A DNA stretch of 64,000 bases, from the NCBI GenBank assembly GCA_948470475.1, contig OX419341.1, positions 17,972,226 to 18,036,225 on the forward strand, in the 5' to 3' direction. Every line of letters begins with the position of its first letter. Position 1 is the stretch's first letter. The position numbers and the translations under genes were made by a program. The notes beneath the pieces were generated by a model. The model worked only from the letters and a program-made list of their open reading frames with translations, was not told the DNA's origin and did no database searches. The DNA comes from Galaxea fascicularis (Eukaryota > Cnidaria > Anthozoa > Scleractinia > Euphylliidae). Below are positions 11,290 through 21,499 of this stretch, piece after piece.

Positions 11290-13641
11290 GGGCCATTTTT
11301 GAAGCTTACCTCAAGATAACAGTCCCCCAAAATTTGGTTGTGTGTAGCTTTTGGGATCGCCAAATTTGAAATGAATATTTCCTCGTCGGTTTTTTTGCTT
11401 TCCTGAGACGGATACAAAGACAACAGCATGATTTGATGTTAATAATTGATTGAAATGAAGTTAAGTGGATTATACCTATGATTGTTTTGGCTGCTTCAAT
11501 GGGCAAAGCTTTCATAAGAATAAAGAGCAAACTTATTTAATTAAAATACTATCGGCTTTTCTTCACAGAAATTGTAATAAATTACATTGCAACTGTGCGT
11601 AATGCATGGTTGCAATAGCGGTAGAGGCGACACCATATTAAAAACAGTCATTGATGAAATAACTAAAATAAACCCAAATAATAACTAAGCCTGGAAAATG
11701 AATTAAAATTTTAATTACAAAAACTCACAGGTCAATACAGTAGGACGTCCAGCGATATATTTGTAGTCACTGTTAAATTATAACAACGCTGGCAGCTAGA
11801 TTGATCTCAACATGACGCTGTTTCCATATTCTAGTTCATTTGATAAAGACTGCTTTCATTTCAAATTCTAGAAAAGATGTTTACTTTGGTAGTAGAGAAA
11901 AAAATTGAAATTTGAAAACTCAACCCCCGTTGTTTGCAAAACATAAGAGACGGCAAGCACATTTTATTATGGTTTGACTGCTATAATATTTACATACTGC
12001 TAAGTGAATCCTTCGCGAGAAAACAATCACCTTCACCTTTTTTTTTATGCAGTAAGAATACATAACCTTGAAATGAACAACGTCCAATAAAAAAAACATT
12101 TATAACCACAAAATATTTCTCTTCATGTTGGCAGATTAGAAATGTTGTGTGAAGCGCTAAAAAGGCCTTCTTCGGATTTCTTCTGAGCATAGTTAATATA
12201 TGGAGATGGATATGAAACTCGACAAGTTTCTTTGTTTCATGTCTTTGTTCGCTCTTTTGGACTTGACCTTGCACAAAACCCGACAAAAACACACTTTTTT
12301 CGGTAGGACAACCAATCAAAACTTTCAACCAATTTATTAAAACTAACTTGCGAACCAAAAACTAAAGACTGAGCAAGGTCACGGTCGATTCAACATCTAT
12401 TGTGACTGCATTGTTCTTGGTTTTGAAATTTCCAATAATAACCAGTCCCTAGATTAACTATGTTCTGAGGACAGCGGGTTGCATTTTGTGCTATAAGCGG
12501 ATCTTTACTCCAGCAGCAAAATCGTATCAATTTTCCCATGGCATGGTTTAAAGTTTTTATTTTTCATCAGAAATATATTCGGGCTTGGCTCACTGACTCA
12601 ATCGAGGCATTACAAACATAATTACACTCACCACGAAACGTGTGGAACATTAAGACAAAGTAAATTCCTTCCAGACACTTCCTTGAAATTAATCCTGCAG
12701 TGGCGTCACCTTTCCAGCTGTACTGACAAACGGAATATTCAACAGCCTTGAATGATTAAATATTCTAAGGCTAATTGAACGGAACTCCCCTATGCAGTGT
12801 TTTGTGTTTGTACTTTTTTTTATATATTACAAAACACAAGTTGACATTCTTTATTTCTTCTGTGGATAATGATACAGCAAGCATTATATGTTTTACTGTC
12901 AACAATTTAGTTAAGTTTTCAGTTTCCTTTAAAAAAAAAAGGATGGGGGGCTTTAATTATTTGCCTAAAAAAACAAACATGGATTCGGAAATAGACATGT
13001 TGGAGTCTTCACTATAGACGGTTTTCACTGTCACACCGTCATCAAAACCATTTAACAAATAAAGTCAAGAATCAAAGAGACAAAAGAAGATGAATATTCA
13101 AACAGTCTCGCAAAGATTCAGGTCTGTGCAGTGTTTCGTGCGGGAGATATTCGAAGAAATGTTCTACTTAAATTTTAAGGCTTTTGTATGGAGACGCCAT
13201 GTTTGTGTCCCTCTGAGGGGCACAAATATGGCGGCCGGAAGCTGACAAAAACATATGTCGTCGAGTTTTGCTATAAAAAGCCCATAGTCGTCCTCTGAGG
13301 GTTCATAAACATCTACATGAGTACTTATTCTCATTCAAGGACTGTTCAGTTTGCGAAATCTCAGCGGACAAGTTACTTTTTTTAACCTACGTGACATCAT
13401 TCTCGGTCGCCAGTTTATTATCGTGTCACGCAAAAGCTTAGAAATTCAACCTTGCTTTATCACAAGACGAAAAAACCAATCAAACTGAAAATTTGTGAAA
13501 AGATAAGTCTTCACCTCTTCTAATTACTAGCTAAACTCAAATCTCAAAAGGATAGATAATTCCTTATTTTTAATTTTGATGACGTCATGTGAAAACCGAG
13601 AAATGCATTGACTACCCATACACGAAAGTGTTAATCACTAA

Positions 13642-13882
13642 AGGTCGGGACACACTATGCGACAAGTCGCTCCATCTGTACTGTTTGCAAAACAAGCTGC
13701 GACAACGCTGCTTTCGCTGTTTTTGTCTCTGCGATCAGTCGCGCGAATTCAAACTGGTTTGAATTCATGCAGCTGATCGCAGCGACAAAATTCTGCCGCA
13801 GCGACAATGATTTTCACAAAAATTCACCACGTCACACGAGACGATTTGTTGCAGCGACTCGTCGCCTAGTGTGTCCCGACCT
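13642..13882. mobile_element. 241-bp Harbinger-type MITE (copy 2)
   Basis: Identical to the element at 8351-8591, carried along by the 5,291-bp tandem duplication and not separately inserted. Confidence 0.8.
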
Positions 13883-14324
13883 TAATTCATGAACATTTAA
13901 TAATTTAGGCGCATACGTCGATTGGTTGGAATAAGGAGGAATATAAAACAGATGTTTGAGGAAAAAAGAACCAAGAAAAAAAATTAAAAAGCAGTGTTCT
14001 GTGTTACAAATAGATATATGGGCAGGCCAACCAGCTGAATCGTTTCAAACTCGTAATGCGATACCGTGTCACTGCTGCTCCATTTCCGAAAATTCTAGCC
14101 ATGTATCTGATTACTTTTGCCTCGTAACACTATCTGTATTCTTCTGGAACGTAATGAAATTGTCGCGGCAGACATTTGGAGCCATATTTTCCTAAAAACA
14201 AATTGACTGTCTTTCGCGTTCCATACTCAATTATGAAATTGTTGAGTCAAGCTTTTAGAATGCAAAATAATCCGAAACAAACCATAAGCAGTACAGATGC
14301 CTTTAAGTGACCAGCTATGGATTA

Positions 14325-14618
14325 GGCCCGTTTCAAACGTTGTGCTACTGCTGTGTCGAATTTAATTGAAGGAATAAAATTCGACAGTAGTACGACTTGG
14401 TTTCAAACGTCGTGCTACTGCCGTGTCGAACTTAATTCATAAATGATAAATACATTTTAAAAGTCAGTAAAACCGTTTTGCTATGGTTTGACGCATGTTA
14501 ACAGCAACAGTTTCTAATTCGACTGAATTAAATTCAACGTCTGAAACCAAGTCGTGCTGCAGTCGTGCTTAAGTCGAGCGAGCTAACCACGGCAGTAGCA
14601 CGACGTTTGACACTGGTC
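14325..14618. mobile_element. MITE with TTCAAACG termini (copy 2)
   Basis: Second copy of the 9034-9327 element, inside the duplicated unit. Confidence 0.6.
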
Positions 14619-15792
14619 TTAAGGACATTCATTTTCATATATACAGTATTTTCCTCCACCACATATATCTAAAAGAGTGGAAAGTGGAGAATACGTTGAG
14701 AGGTTTGAAGGAGAATATGGTATTCTACGATGCTTAGTTTTGGCGCCTTTGCAGGTGGTAAAGAAACTAGTTTGCAATTACTAAAAATATAACGCTAATT
14801 GTGCTAATTGTGCTAATTGGTAATAAGTTCCACAAAAAACGCAGCCAATGCACACGATATCCGGCATTGGTATAATTGCTACTTGCCAATACAAGCCTGT
14901 TGTTTTTTGTTCCATATAGAGCAACATATTGTGCTAAGAAATTGACTTCTTTTTCAAGAATGCACGCATGCAACTTGAGCAGTCAGTTAGACGACGAAAT
15001 CTCCATAAACTGAAGTAATTGTTGTTGAGATTTAGCTTTGAAATCATCAACAGACTGACTGGACCATGAAACAGTGAACTAAAAAAAAATGATTAATCAA
15101 ATTGAGTATGTGAAACCTTGAGGCTACCGCAAGAGACAACTCTAGAGAGAAAACAGTGGCTCAATACATAATCAGCTCATAAATGATTTTCCCCATATTT
15201 TAAACCCATTGACTACTCCACGTTTGTGTTGGCCGTCCATGAATTAGATTCCTGAACAGCACCGGAAAATTGGCCGAATGCATAGTACATAAACAAGCAC
15301 TGTAAGCTTCTCATTTACTAGACTGAATGGTTGGCCATCAAGTTATGACAACTGGGAAAAAAGCTGCTTAAATTTTACAAAGATCGACCGAATCGACCGC
15401 ATATTCGATGTCTTTGATGTAGTCGATGTGAACAACGCAAAAGGTGGAGCTTTACGGGCCAAAATACAAGTATTGTACTAATATTTCAGCCCAAACGATC
15501 ATTTAAAACAAAACTTCTTTAAAACCAAATTAAAATTACTTTAAAAACAACATTTACCGTTGTGTAGCATATTCCCTGGTCCATTTAAGTCTGCGGTTAG
15601 GGCTCTCTGGGCGGAAATACACCTTATTCACAAATGGCCGCCAACCTGGGACGAGCGCGCGGCCAAACATGGAATCGAGGCGTTTTGGGATAAAAATTTG
15701 TTTTCGTGCAAACTTTGGCTAACTTACGTTGAAATTATCGATCATCTAAAAGCGATTTCTTTAATGCGACAGTTTCCTGACTGCTAATTTCA

Positions 15793-16245
15793 TTGGGGAT
15801 GAGTTCTAGTTCAAATATTAATTGCTGTGTTCCTCTTTGCAACCAGAGAGGAACCGTAGACGCCAACGGAAAGAGAGTTGGCTTCTTCAATTTTCCGACA
15901 GATCCAAACCTTCGAGCTCAATGGCTGCAGAAGATTCGAAGAGACGTTGGAACGAAATTTAAACTGACGGAAATTACCAAAGTTTGCTCACTGCATTTTC
16001 GTGAAAGCGAAATCAAAAAAGGCCTTGGAGGAAAGAAGATGGGTGTAGACATCACCGCAGTTCCTTCGAAATTTGCATGGCGCACTTCACCGCGAAAGAG
16101 ACCGCCGCCGTCTGCAAGATTTTCACCGAAGAAGGGCAAGCATCGACAGGAAGAATCATTCAGGGTAAGCAGCGACATAACATCCGAAGCGGACGATACA
16201 GTTTCTCTCGAAACAGCTGAAATTGTAAATACTGAACGCCAGTAG
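15793..16245 (+). pseudogene. THAP-domain transposase fragment, plus strand (copy 2)
   Basis: Identical to 10502-10954, within the second unit of the tandem duplication. It ends at the same inverted-repeat junction, after which the antisense strand encodes the middle of the same transposase. Confidence 0.8.
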
Positions 16246-16995
16246 CGGATGTTTTGTCCGTTTTGCCCTGGGTTTAAGTATACCAGCGTAACCTGGAATG
16301 TCTGCAAGTTTGGAAACCCAGTGTAAAACGAAATAGATTCATCTCCAGACAGATTATCTTTGTAAAACATGCGTGACTTTAATTCTTCGTTCTTCTCGAG
16401 TTGACGCTTAATTTTTGCCTGGGCATTTCTCAATTGGGCTTCTGAATTTCCTAGTTTTCTCTTTTAAAACTGATACTTCCTCATCTAACCGCGTAGTTTC
16501 CTCTTGAGCTTGTAACAACTGGAATCGTAATGACTTGCATGAATCTTGTGACTCAGTATTTACAATTTCAGCTGTTTCGAGAGAAACTGTATCGTCCGCT
16601 TCGGATGTTATGTCGCTGCTTACCCTGAATGATTCTTCCAGTCGATGCTTGCCCTTCTTCGGTGAAAATCTTGCAGACGGCGGCGGTCTCTTTCGCGGTG
16701 AAGTGCGCCATGCAAATTTCGAAGGAACTGCGGTGATGTCTACACCCATCTTCTTTCCTCCAAGGCCTTTTTTGATTTCGCTTTCACGAAAATGCAGTGA
16801 GCAAACTTTGGTAATTTCCGTCAGTTTGAATTTCGTTCCAACGTCTCTTCGAATCTTCTGCAGCCATTGAGCTCGAAGGTTTGGATCTGTCGGAAAATTG
16901 AAGAAGCCGACTCTCTTTCCGTTGGCGTCTACGGTTCCTCTCTGGTTGCAAAGAGGAACACAGCAATTAATATTTGAACTAGAACTCATCCCCAA
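16246..16995 (-). pseudogene. THAP transposase, N-terminal and middle part with frameshift
   Basis: The minus-strand start at 16995 (MGMSSSSNINCCVPLCNQ) gives the full THAP domain and the start of a coiled coil (LDEEVSVLKEK). An extra A in the run at about 16456-16465 shifts the frame; the coiled coil continues in the next frame (LRNAQAKIKRQ) to FYTGFPN and NIRYWRS at about 16250. There the sequence flips into the inverted left arm. No DDE catalytic part is present anywhere in the window, so the element is dead. Confidence 0.8.
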
Positions 16996-17171
16996 TGAAA
17001 TTAGCAGTCAGGAAACTGTCGCATTAAAGAAATCGGTTTTAGATGACCGATAATTTCAGCGTAAGTTGGCCAAAGTTTGCACGAAAACAAATTTTTATCC
17101 CAAAACGCCTCGATTCCATGTTTGGCCGCGCGCTCGTCCCAGGTTGGCGGCCATTTGTGAACAAGGTGTAT
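16553..17171 (-). repeat. Right arm of THAP inverted repeat
   Basis: Reverse complement of 10327-10944 and 15618-16235. Arm and counter-arm are separated by 317 bp of non-palindromic transposase sequence (16236-16552). The outer end stops at ggtgtata, with no obvious terminal repeat or target duplication beyond it. Confidence 0.85.
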
Positions 17172-17580
17172 ACAGCTGTGTTTTGGAAATAGAAAATAGT
17201 CTTTCGTCCCTTATAAGACGTCCTTTATTAGGATTTTTAGCGCGCACATTTGCGAAACAGTTGGTCGGCTTCTTTCTGTCAATTCACTCTACTGTATATT
17301 TAGCGTAATGCACTAGACAGCGGACGTACACAAAGTCTAATAGGAAACGAAGGATAAATAGTGCCCAATGAGTGGCTTTCAGCTTACCCAAACGCGTTAA
17401 TTTGTGTGGTATCTTTGTCACTCAATGCTACATCCCACAAGCTTCACATTTTTATCGAAGAAGAGAGTCATTTTTGTAATAGGAGCTTCGATTTTAAGCC
17501 AGGCCTCTGTTTGAGTAGAGCGCTCTTTAGTTGACTCAGCGCGCGGGATGTCTTCGAATACGGGAATCGACGCGAAGATT
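17172..17580. other. Spacer between THAP palindrome and Harbinger-like element
   Basis: No gene or clear repeat is recognised. A short open frame continues from the THAP flank but has no motif. Confidence 0.35.
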
Positions 17581-17875
17581 TAAGCCTGGTTTCCATATGA
17601 TCGTCCGGATCGTCCCAATCGTCCCAGTCGTCTCAAAAAATGTTCAGACGATCGGGGCGATCATATGGAAACGCTACCCAGACGATCGCAAACGACCCAG
17701 ACGGCTGAGACGACCTCGATCGCTTGGATAGAATTGAGTTCTATCCGGACGATCGGGACGATCGTGTAAATTTTGAAGCGATCAGAAACGCTCTCAGACG
17801 ACTGAGACGATCGGGACGATCGAAGGCTATCCCAGAAGTCATCACATCTGCTAGCTCACGGGCTCCATTTCAAAA

Positions 17876-19050
17876 ATGGCGGCAGAAAACAAGGAGTTAA
17901 ACACGTCGCTCTTTATGGAAGAAGTGTAAAAATATCCAGCAATTTACAAAAAAATTTTCCAAGGACTATAAGAATAAGTTTATAAGGATGAATATCTGGA
18001 AAGCAATAGGAGATAAATTCGGGTTGGACGCGGCTGAAGCAGAAAAAAAGTATATAAGAATGTCCGAACCGCGTATGGGCCATACTTGAGAAAAAAAAGT
18101 ATGTCTGTTACGAAAAATTATTGCGTGACTCGCGTTACTGTCTGGAAGTGTCTAGAATCTTCTGCATATTTAATTAGTGTTTTATCATCGTGATTCTGCA
18201 ATTCTATTTTTAAGCCGTTTGCGTATGTCGCTGTAAATAGTTTTTTATTGTAATGTTGCTTTATTTAGTCGAGCCGGAAAGTTCTAGAATTTTATGTTGT
18301 GAAGTATATAAGCCGATCGGTGTAGCTTTAGATTTTTCTTAGTGTCTTAGTGTGTTTGTTGAAGTAAGTCTGAGAGCTGAGAGCTAAGAGCGTTGGCGGA
18401 GGCCGTGTTTATTGAAGTTGACAGAGGTCGTTTATACATTTGGCGGAGGCCGTGTTTATTGAAGTGTGACAGAGGTCGTGTACATTTGGCAGAGGTCGTG
18501 AGTATTGAAGTTTGACGGAGGTCGAGTATAATCTTATAAGCCTAGTGTGAGCTTATTGTGAAGCCTTGTGCAGAGTTTACTACATTTCGTTTGGAATAAA
18601 TAACGTTGTTGCTGTTCCGACAACCCTGCGTTCTGTTTAGTCTACAAACAACCCACTTCTCACGTCACAACACAATCGAACTCGTAACAATGTCCCATCT
18701 GGCTCTGGGCGCGATGCTGTCCCCTCTCCAGCAGAATTCAGTAATTTGGATCGCCGGTTGTCAAACCATCTCAACCAAAGACCATCCACTGTTACAAACA
18801 TGAAGAGTCTCGATGAAAGCAAAGATGATGCAGATCATGGTGAAGAAGCAGAAAGCATAAACAATGTCCAAGACTCGCTTGAATACCCAAAACCTGTGTC
18901 TTCGTGGGATTCTTCGAGCTCTTCTACGGCGCAAAATCGAAAGAATAAGAAGGTAACAAGCCAGGAGACTCGCTCTGCGATTGATGTCCGCCAGTTTGTT
19001 TCCGAATATCGCGCCAAAACTCTGTTGTCGAACCCAGGAAAATCGTTGAT
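17876..19050 (+). pseudogene. MADF-domain protein of the Harbinger-like element, interrupted
   Basis: The ATG at 17876 starts MAAENKELNTSLFMEEV, then a TAA. The MADF core continues in other frames (FSKDYKNKF, NIWKAIGDKFGLDAAEAEKK, AYGPYL). The frame is then broken by the solo LTR. Directly after the LTR it resumes with VPSGSGRDAV and PSPAEFSNLDRRLSNHLNQR, followed by an acidic, serine-rich tail to about 19050, where the nested MITE follows. Frameshifts, stops and two insertions make it a pseudogene. MADF/Myb-like proteins are DNA-binding partners in PIF/Harbinger elements. Confidence 0.75.
18106..18689 (+). mobile_element. Solo LTR with 5-bp target duplication ATGTC
   Basis: The block begins TGTTACG and ends CGTAACA, and is flanked by ATGTC on both sides (18101-18105 and 18690-18694). 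It contains a TATA-like tatataagcc near 18305 and an AATAAA signal near 18595, as an LTR should. The interior has a short tandem repeat (gcggaggccgtgtttattga and variants, about 18390-18535). Removing it restores continuity of the MADF pseudogene across the site. A 5-bp duplication fits a Gypsy-type element; the superfamily is inferred. Confidence 0.9.
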
Positions 19051-19102
19051 GACCGTGCGTCTTCAGTATTTGAAGCGATCGAGACGATCACATGGAAACC
19101 AG

Positions 19103-19696
19103 GGGCGCTTTCCATTCAACAAAAATTACCGGTTCAAATTTTCGGAATTTTCGCTGGTCGAATGGAACGCGTCAGACCGCCTCCCAGGATTCATTGCTCC
19201 AATCTTGGTAAGGAGGAAACGGACGAGTGAAACTTTGAGCAAAAGCCAAAACTTGATTTAACAACATGGCAAAACGGCGGGAACAGAACTACTGACGAGC
19301 GAAAGTCGAAGGTAGCGTAATTCGATCAAAATTGAAAAAAAAAAAACATAACTACAGCTGTAACATACCGTTGCTGGTTGAGGGAAGTAAACTGCTGCAT
19401 TGATGCTGCAGAAACAGACTTATGTCGTTCGCCACAAAACCACATGCAGAGCATTGATATGCAGCTACGGCCGCCATTTTTGCGAATGCCCATGTGAGCT
19501 CACGCTCGGTCGAGAGACTAAAACCGAGATTTCTTGCGAATGGAACACAAAATTTTCGATAATTCCGGAAATTCCGTTGAAGAGGGTGCACTCAAAACGT
19601 ATTCCTAAATTTTCGAAAACTTTTACCGGAATTTTTACCGTTCCATTCAGTTTCGGACCGGAAATTTCGGAAATTTTGGTTGAATAAAAAGCGCCC
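19103..19696. mobile_element. Nested MITE with GGGCGCTTT termini
   Basis: The left end GGGCGCTTTCCATTCAAC and the right end, read in reverse (GGGCGCTTTTTATTCAAC), form terminal inverted repeats flanked by CAG on both sides. Inner segments (ccggttcaaattttcgg and its counterpart) are also inverted. It sits inside the right part of the Harbinger-like element. Confidence 0.75.
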
Positions 19697-19808
19697 CAGC
19701 AATCGTCTCAGTCGTCCCGATCGTCTCGAAATTTTTGGAAACGACTGGGACGATCGGGACGATCCGAACGATCATATGGAAACCAGGCTTTAAATGTTCT
19801 TGTCATCT

Positions 19809-21499
19809 CACAGGCGGCCCAGACGTTGTTTGTGATTTACATACGTGACAGTAAATTGTGCCATTTAAGAGGATGTATGAAAATGGTTCAAAAATCGCTC
19901 TAAATTCAACTTGTAGTCAAGGATTTAAATAAAAGAAGCTCACCTTAGTCTGCATTTGTGTTATTTTGAAATCTTTGTGGCAGCTGAGTCGTTCTAAAGT
20001 CGTTCTAAAGCCATTTTGACGATTTAAACTTTTCCAAGTTTGCTTTCCAGTAAAGAGAAACGAAAGGCTGGCGACCTGTTCGGCCGACGGTTCGCCCTCG
20101 AAGCTCCATAAATTCCATTAAAATGCTCGGAGCTCGCCAAAATTGCCTCACGGCAGTAGTCGATAATTCTTCTTTCTAGTTGCTTCGCCTCGGATTCCAA
20201 GGTTTATGTTATCCGCCCGAAAAACGCTCCTTTTCGAGCGCTGGCTGCCCATTTTTGCTTCGTCGAGATCCGTAACGAGTTATCTTGGCCACGGATTTCA
20301 AAATCGTTGGCTTAGCGACCCCTCCGTCGCGACAAAGTCGCCCTCAACTGTAGGGAGGCACAGGTCAATTTGCTGTATGCAAATTGCACCGTATTAGGGT
20401 CCCTCGCATCTTCCAAATTTAGACAACATCGCCTAAACGGCTCCACCAATAGTAAAGGCAAAGTTGGCTGCACGATTGAACTACGTTACGTGACTTTAGC
20501 GCTTAAAAGCACTGTTTCATCGAGCGATTTTATGAGCACTTTTTGCCCTAAAGAAAAGCACTGTTTCTGAGCGATTTGAGCGCTTAAAAGCACTGTTTTA
20601 TTGAGCGATTTTAGCGCTTAAAAACAGTTTTGCTGAGACCAACTGAGCGATTTTAGCGCTGAAAAGCACTGTTTTGCTGGGCAGAAACGGAAATGCCAAA
20701 ATGTCTGAAAATTAATTCCACTAGAAAGTGCTCTCGAGTAGAACTGACCAACGAACAACAACAACGTGCAACTGTCTTGTTAGCACGGTAAAAATTAGCG
20801 CTGAACAATTATAAAAATAAAACGGTCAGTATATTTGACTAGTATTACTTCTCTGCAAGCGGTTTTCCCGCTGTTTCCGGTGTAATTTCCCCAGGGACCC
20901 TAATACGGTGCAATTTGCATACAGCAAATTGACCTGTGCCTCCCTACAGTTGAGGGCGACTTTGTCGCGACGGAGGGGTCGCTAAGCCAACGATTTTGAA
21001 ATCCGTGGCCAAGATAACTCGTTACGGATCTCGACGAAGCAAAAATGGGCAGCCAGCGCTCGAAAAGGAGCGTTTTTCGGGCGGATAACATAAACCTTGG
21101 AATCCGAGGCGAAGCAACTAGAAAGAAGAATTATCGACTACTGCCGTGAGGCAATTTTGGCGAGCTCCGAGCATTTTAATGGAATTTATGGAGCTTCGAG
21201 GGCGAACCGTCGGCCGAACAGGTCGCCAGCCTTTCGTTTCTCTTTACTGGAAAGCAAACTTGGAAAAGTTTAAATCGTCAAAATGGCTTTAGAACGACTT
21301 TAGAACGACTCAGCTGCCACAAAGCCTTCAAAATAAGACAAATGCAGACTAAGGTGAGCTTCTTTTTATTTAAATCCTTGACTGCAAGTTGAATTTAGAG
21401 CGATTTTTGAACCATTTTCATACATTCTCTTAAATGGCTCAAAACCTAACGCAATACTGTGACGTATGTAAATCACAAACAACGTCTGGGCGGCCTGTG
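19809..21499. mobile_element. Foldback element with arms of about 600 bp
   Basis: Left arm 19809-20404 and right arm 20893-21499 are reverse complements, near-identical in the inner 380 bp and a little more diverged outside. The outer ends read CACAGGCGGCCCAGACGTTG. The 490-bp spacer holds degenerate repeats around agcgattttagcgcttaaaa (about 20493-20683). Each arm contains a potential splice donor at ctaaggtgagct. No protein is recognised. The outer 255 bp of an arm recur at 26984-27239. Confidence 0.8.
20493..20683 (+). repeat. Degenerate tandem repeats in foldback spacer
   Basis: Four to five copies of a unit of about 38 bp built on agcgattttagcgcttaaaa followed by gcactgtttt. The copies differ in spacing and by several substitutions. 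They lie only in the unpaired loop region of the foldback element. Confidence 0.7.

Larger units (their letters stand above)
11290..16580 (+). repeat. Tandem duplication, copy 2 (5,291-bp unit)
   Basis: Same sequence as 5999-11289. Copy 1 passes from gctgtttcgag into ggccatttt, whereas copy 2 continues from gctgtttcgag into agaaactg, the full right arm of the THAP inverted repeat. Copy 2 therefore keeps the ancestral right junction, and copy 1 ends inside that arm. Confidence 0.93.
17583..19789 (+). mobile_element. Harbinger-like transposon with TTA target duplication
   Basis: Ends are inverted over about 50 bp: AGCCTGGTTTCCATATGATC at the left, and the same read on the other strand at the right (gatcatatggaaaccaggct). 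TTA flanks both ends (17580-17582 and 19790-19792), the target duplication of the PIF/Harbinger group. Sub-terminal cgatcgggacgatcg motifs repeat in both orientations. The interior carries a broken MADF-domain gene, the usual second gene of such elements; no transposase is present. A solo LTR and a MITE are nested inside, so the original length was about 1.0 kb. Confidence 0.85.

Noticed and set aside
15918..16433. 171-codon minus-strand frame as one protein
   Set aside because: The first half is the transposase middle. After the inverted-repeat junction the frame is merely the antisense of the THAP exon, so it is not a true single protein.
18746..19261. 171-codon plus-strand frame as an independent gene
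   Set aside because: It is the C-terminal part of the broken MADF gene after the solo LTR and runs into the nested MITE.
20493..20683. CRISPR-like spaced repeats
   Set aside because: The repeats are degenerate, the spacers short and uneven, and they lie within the loop of a foldback transposon in animal DNA.
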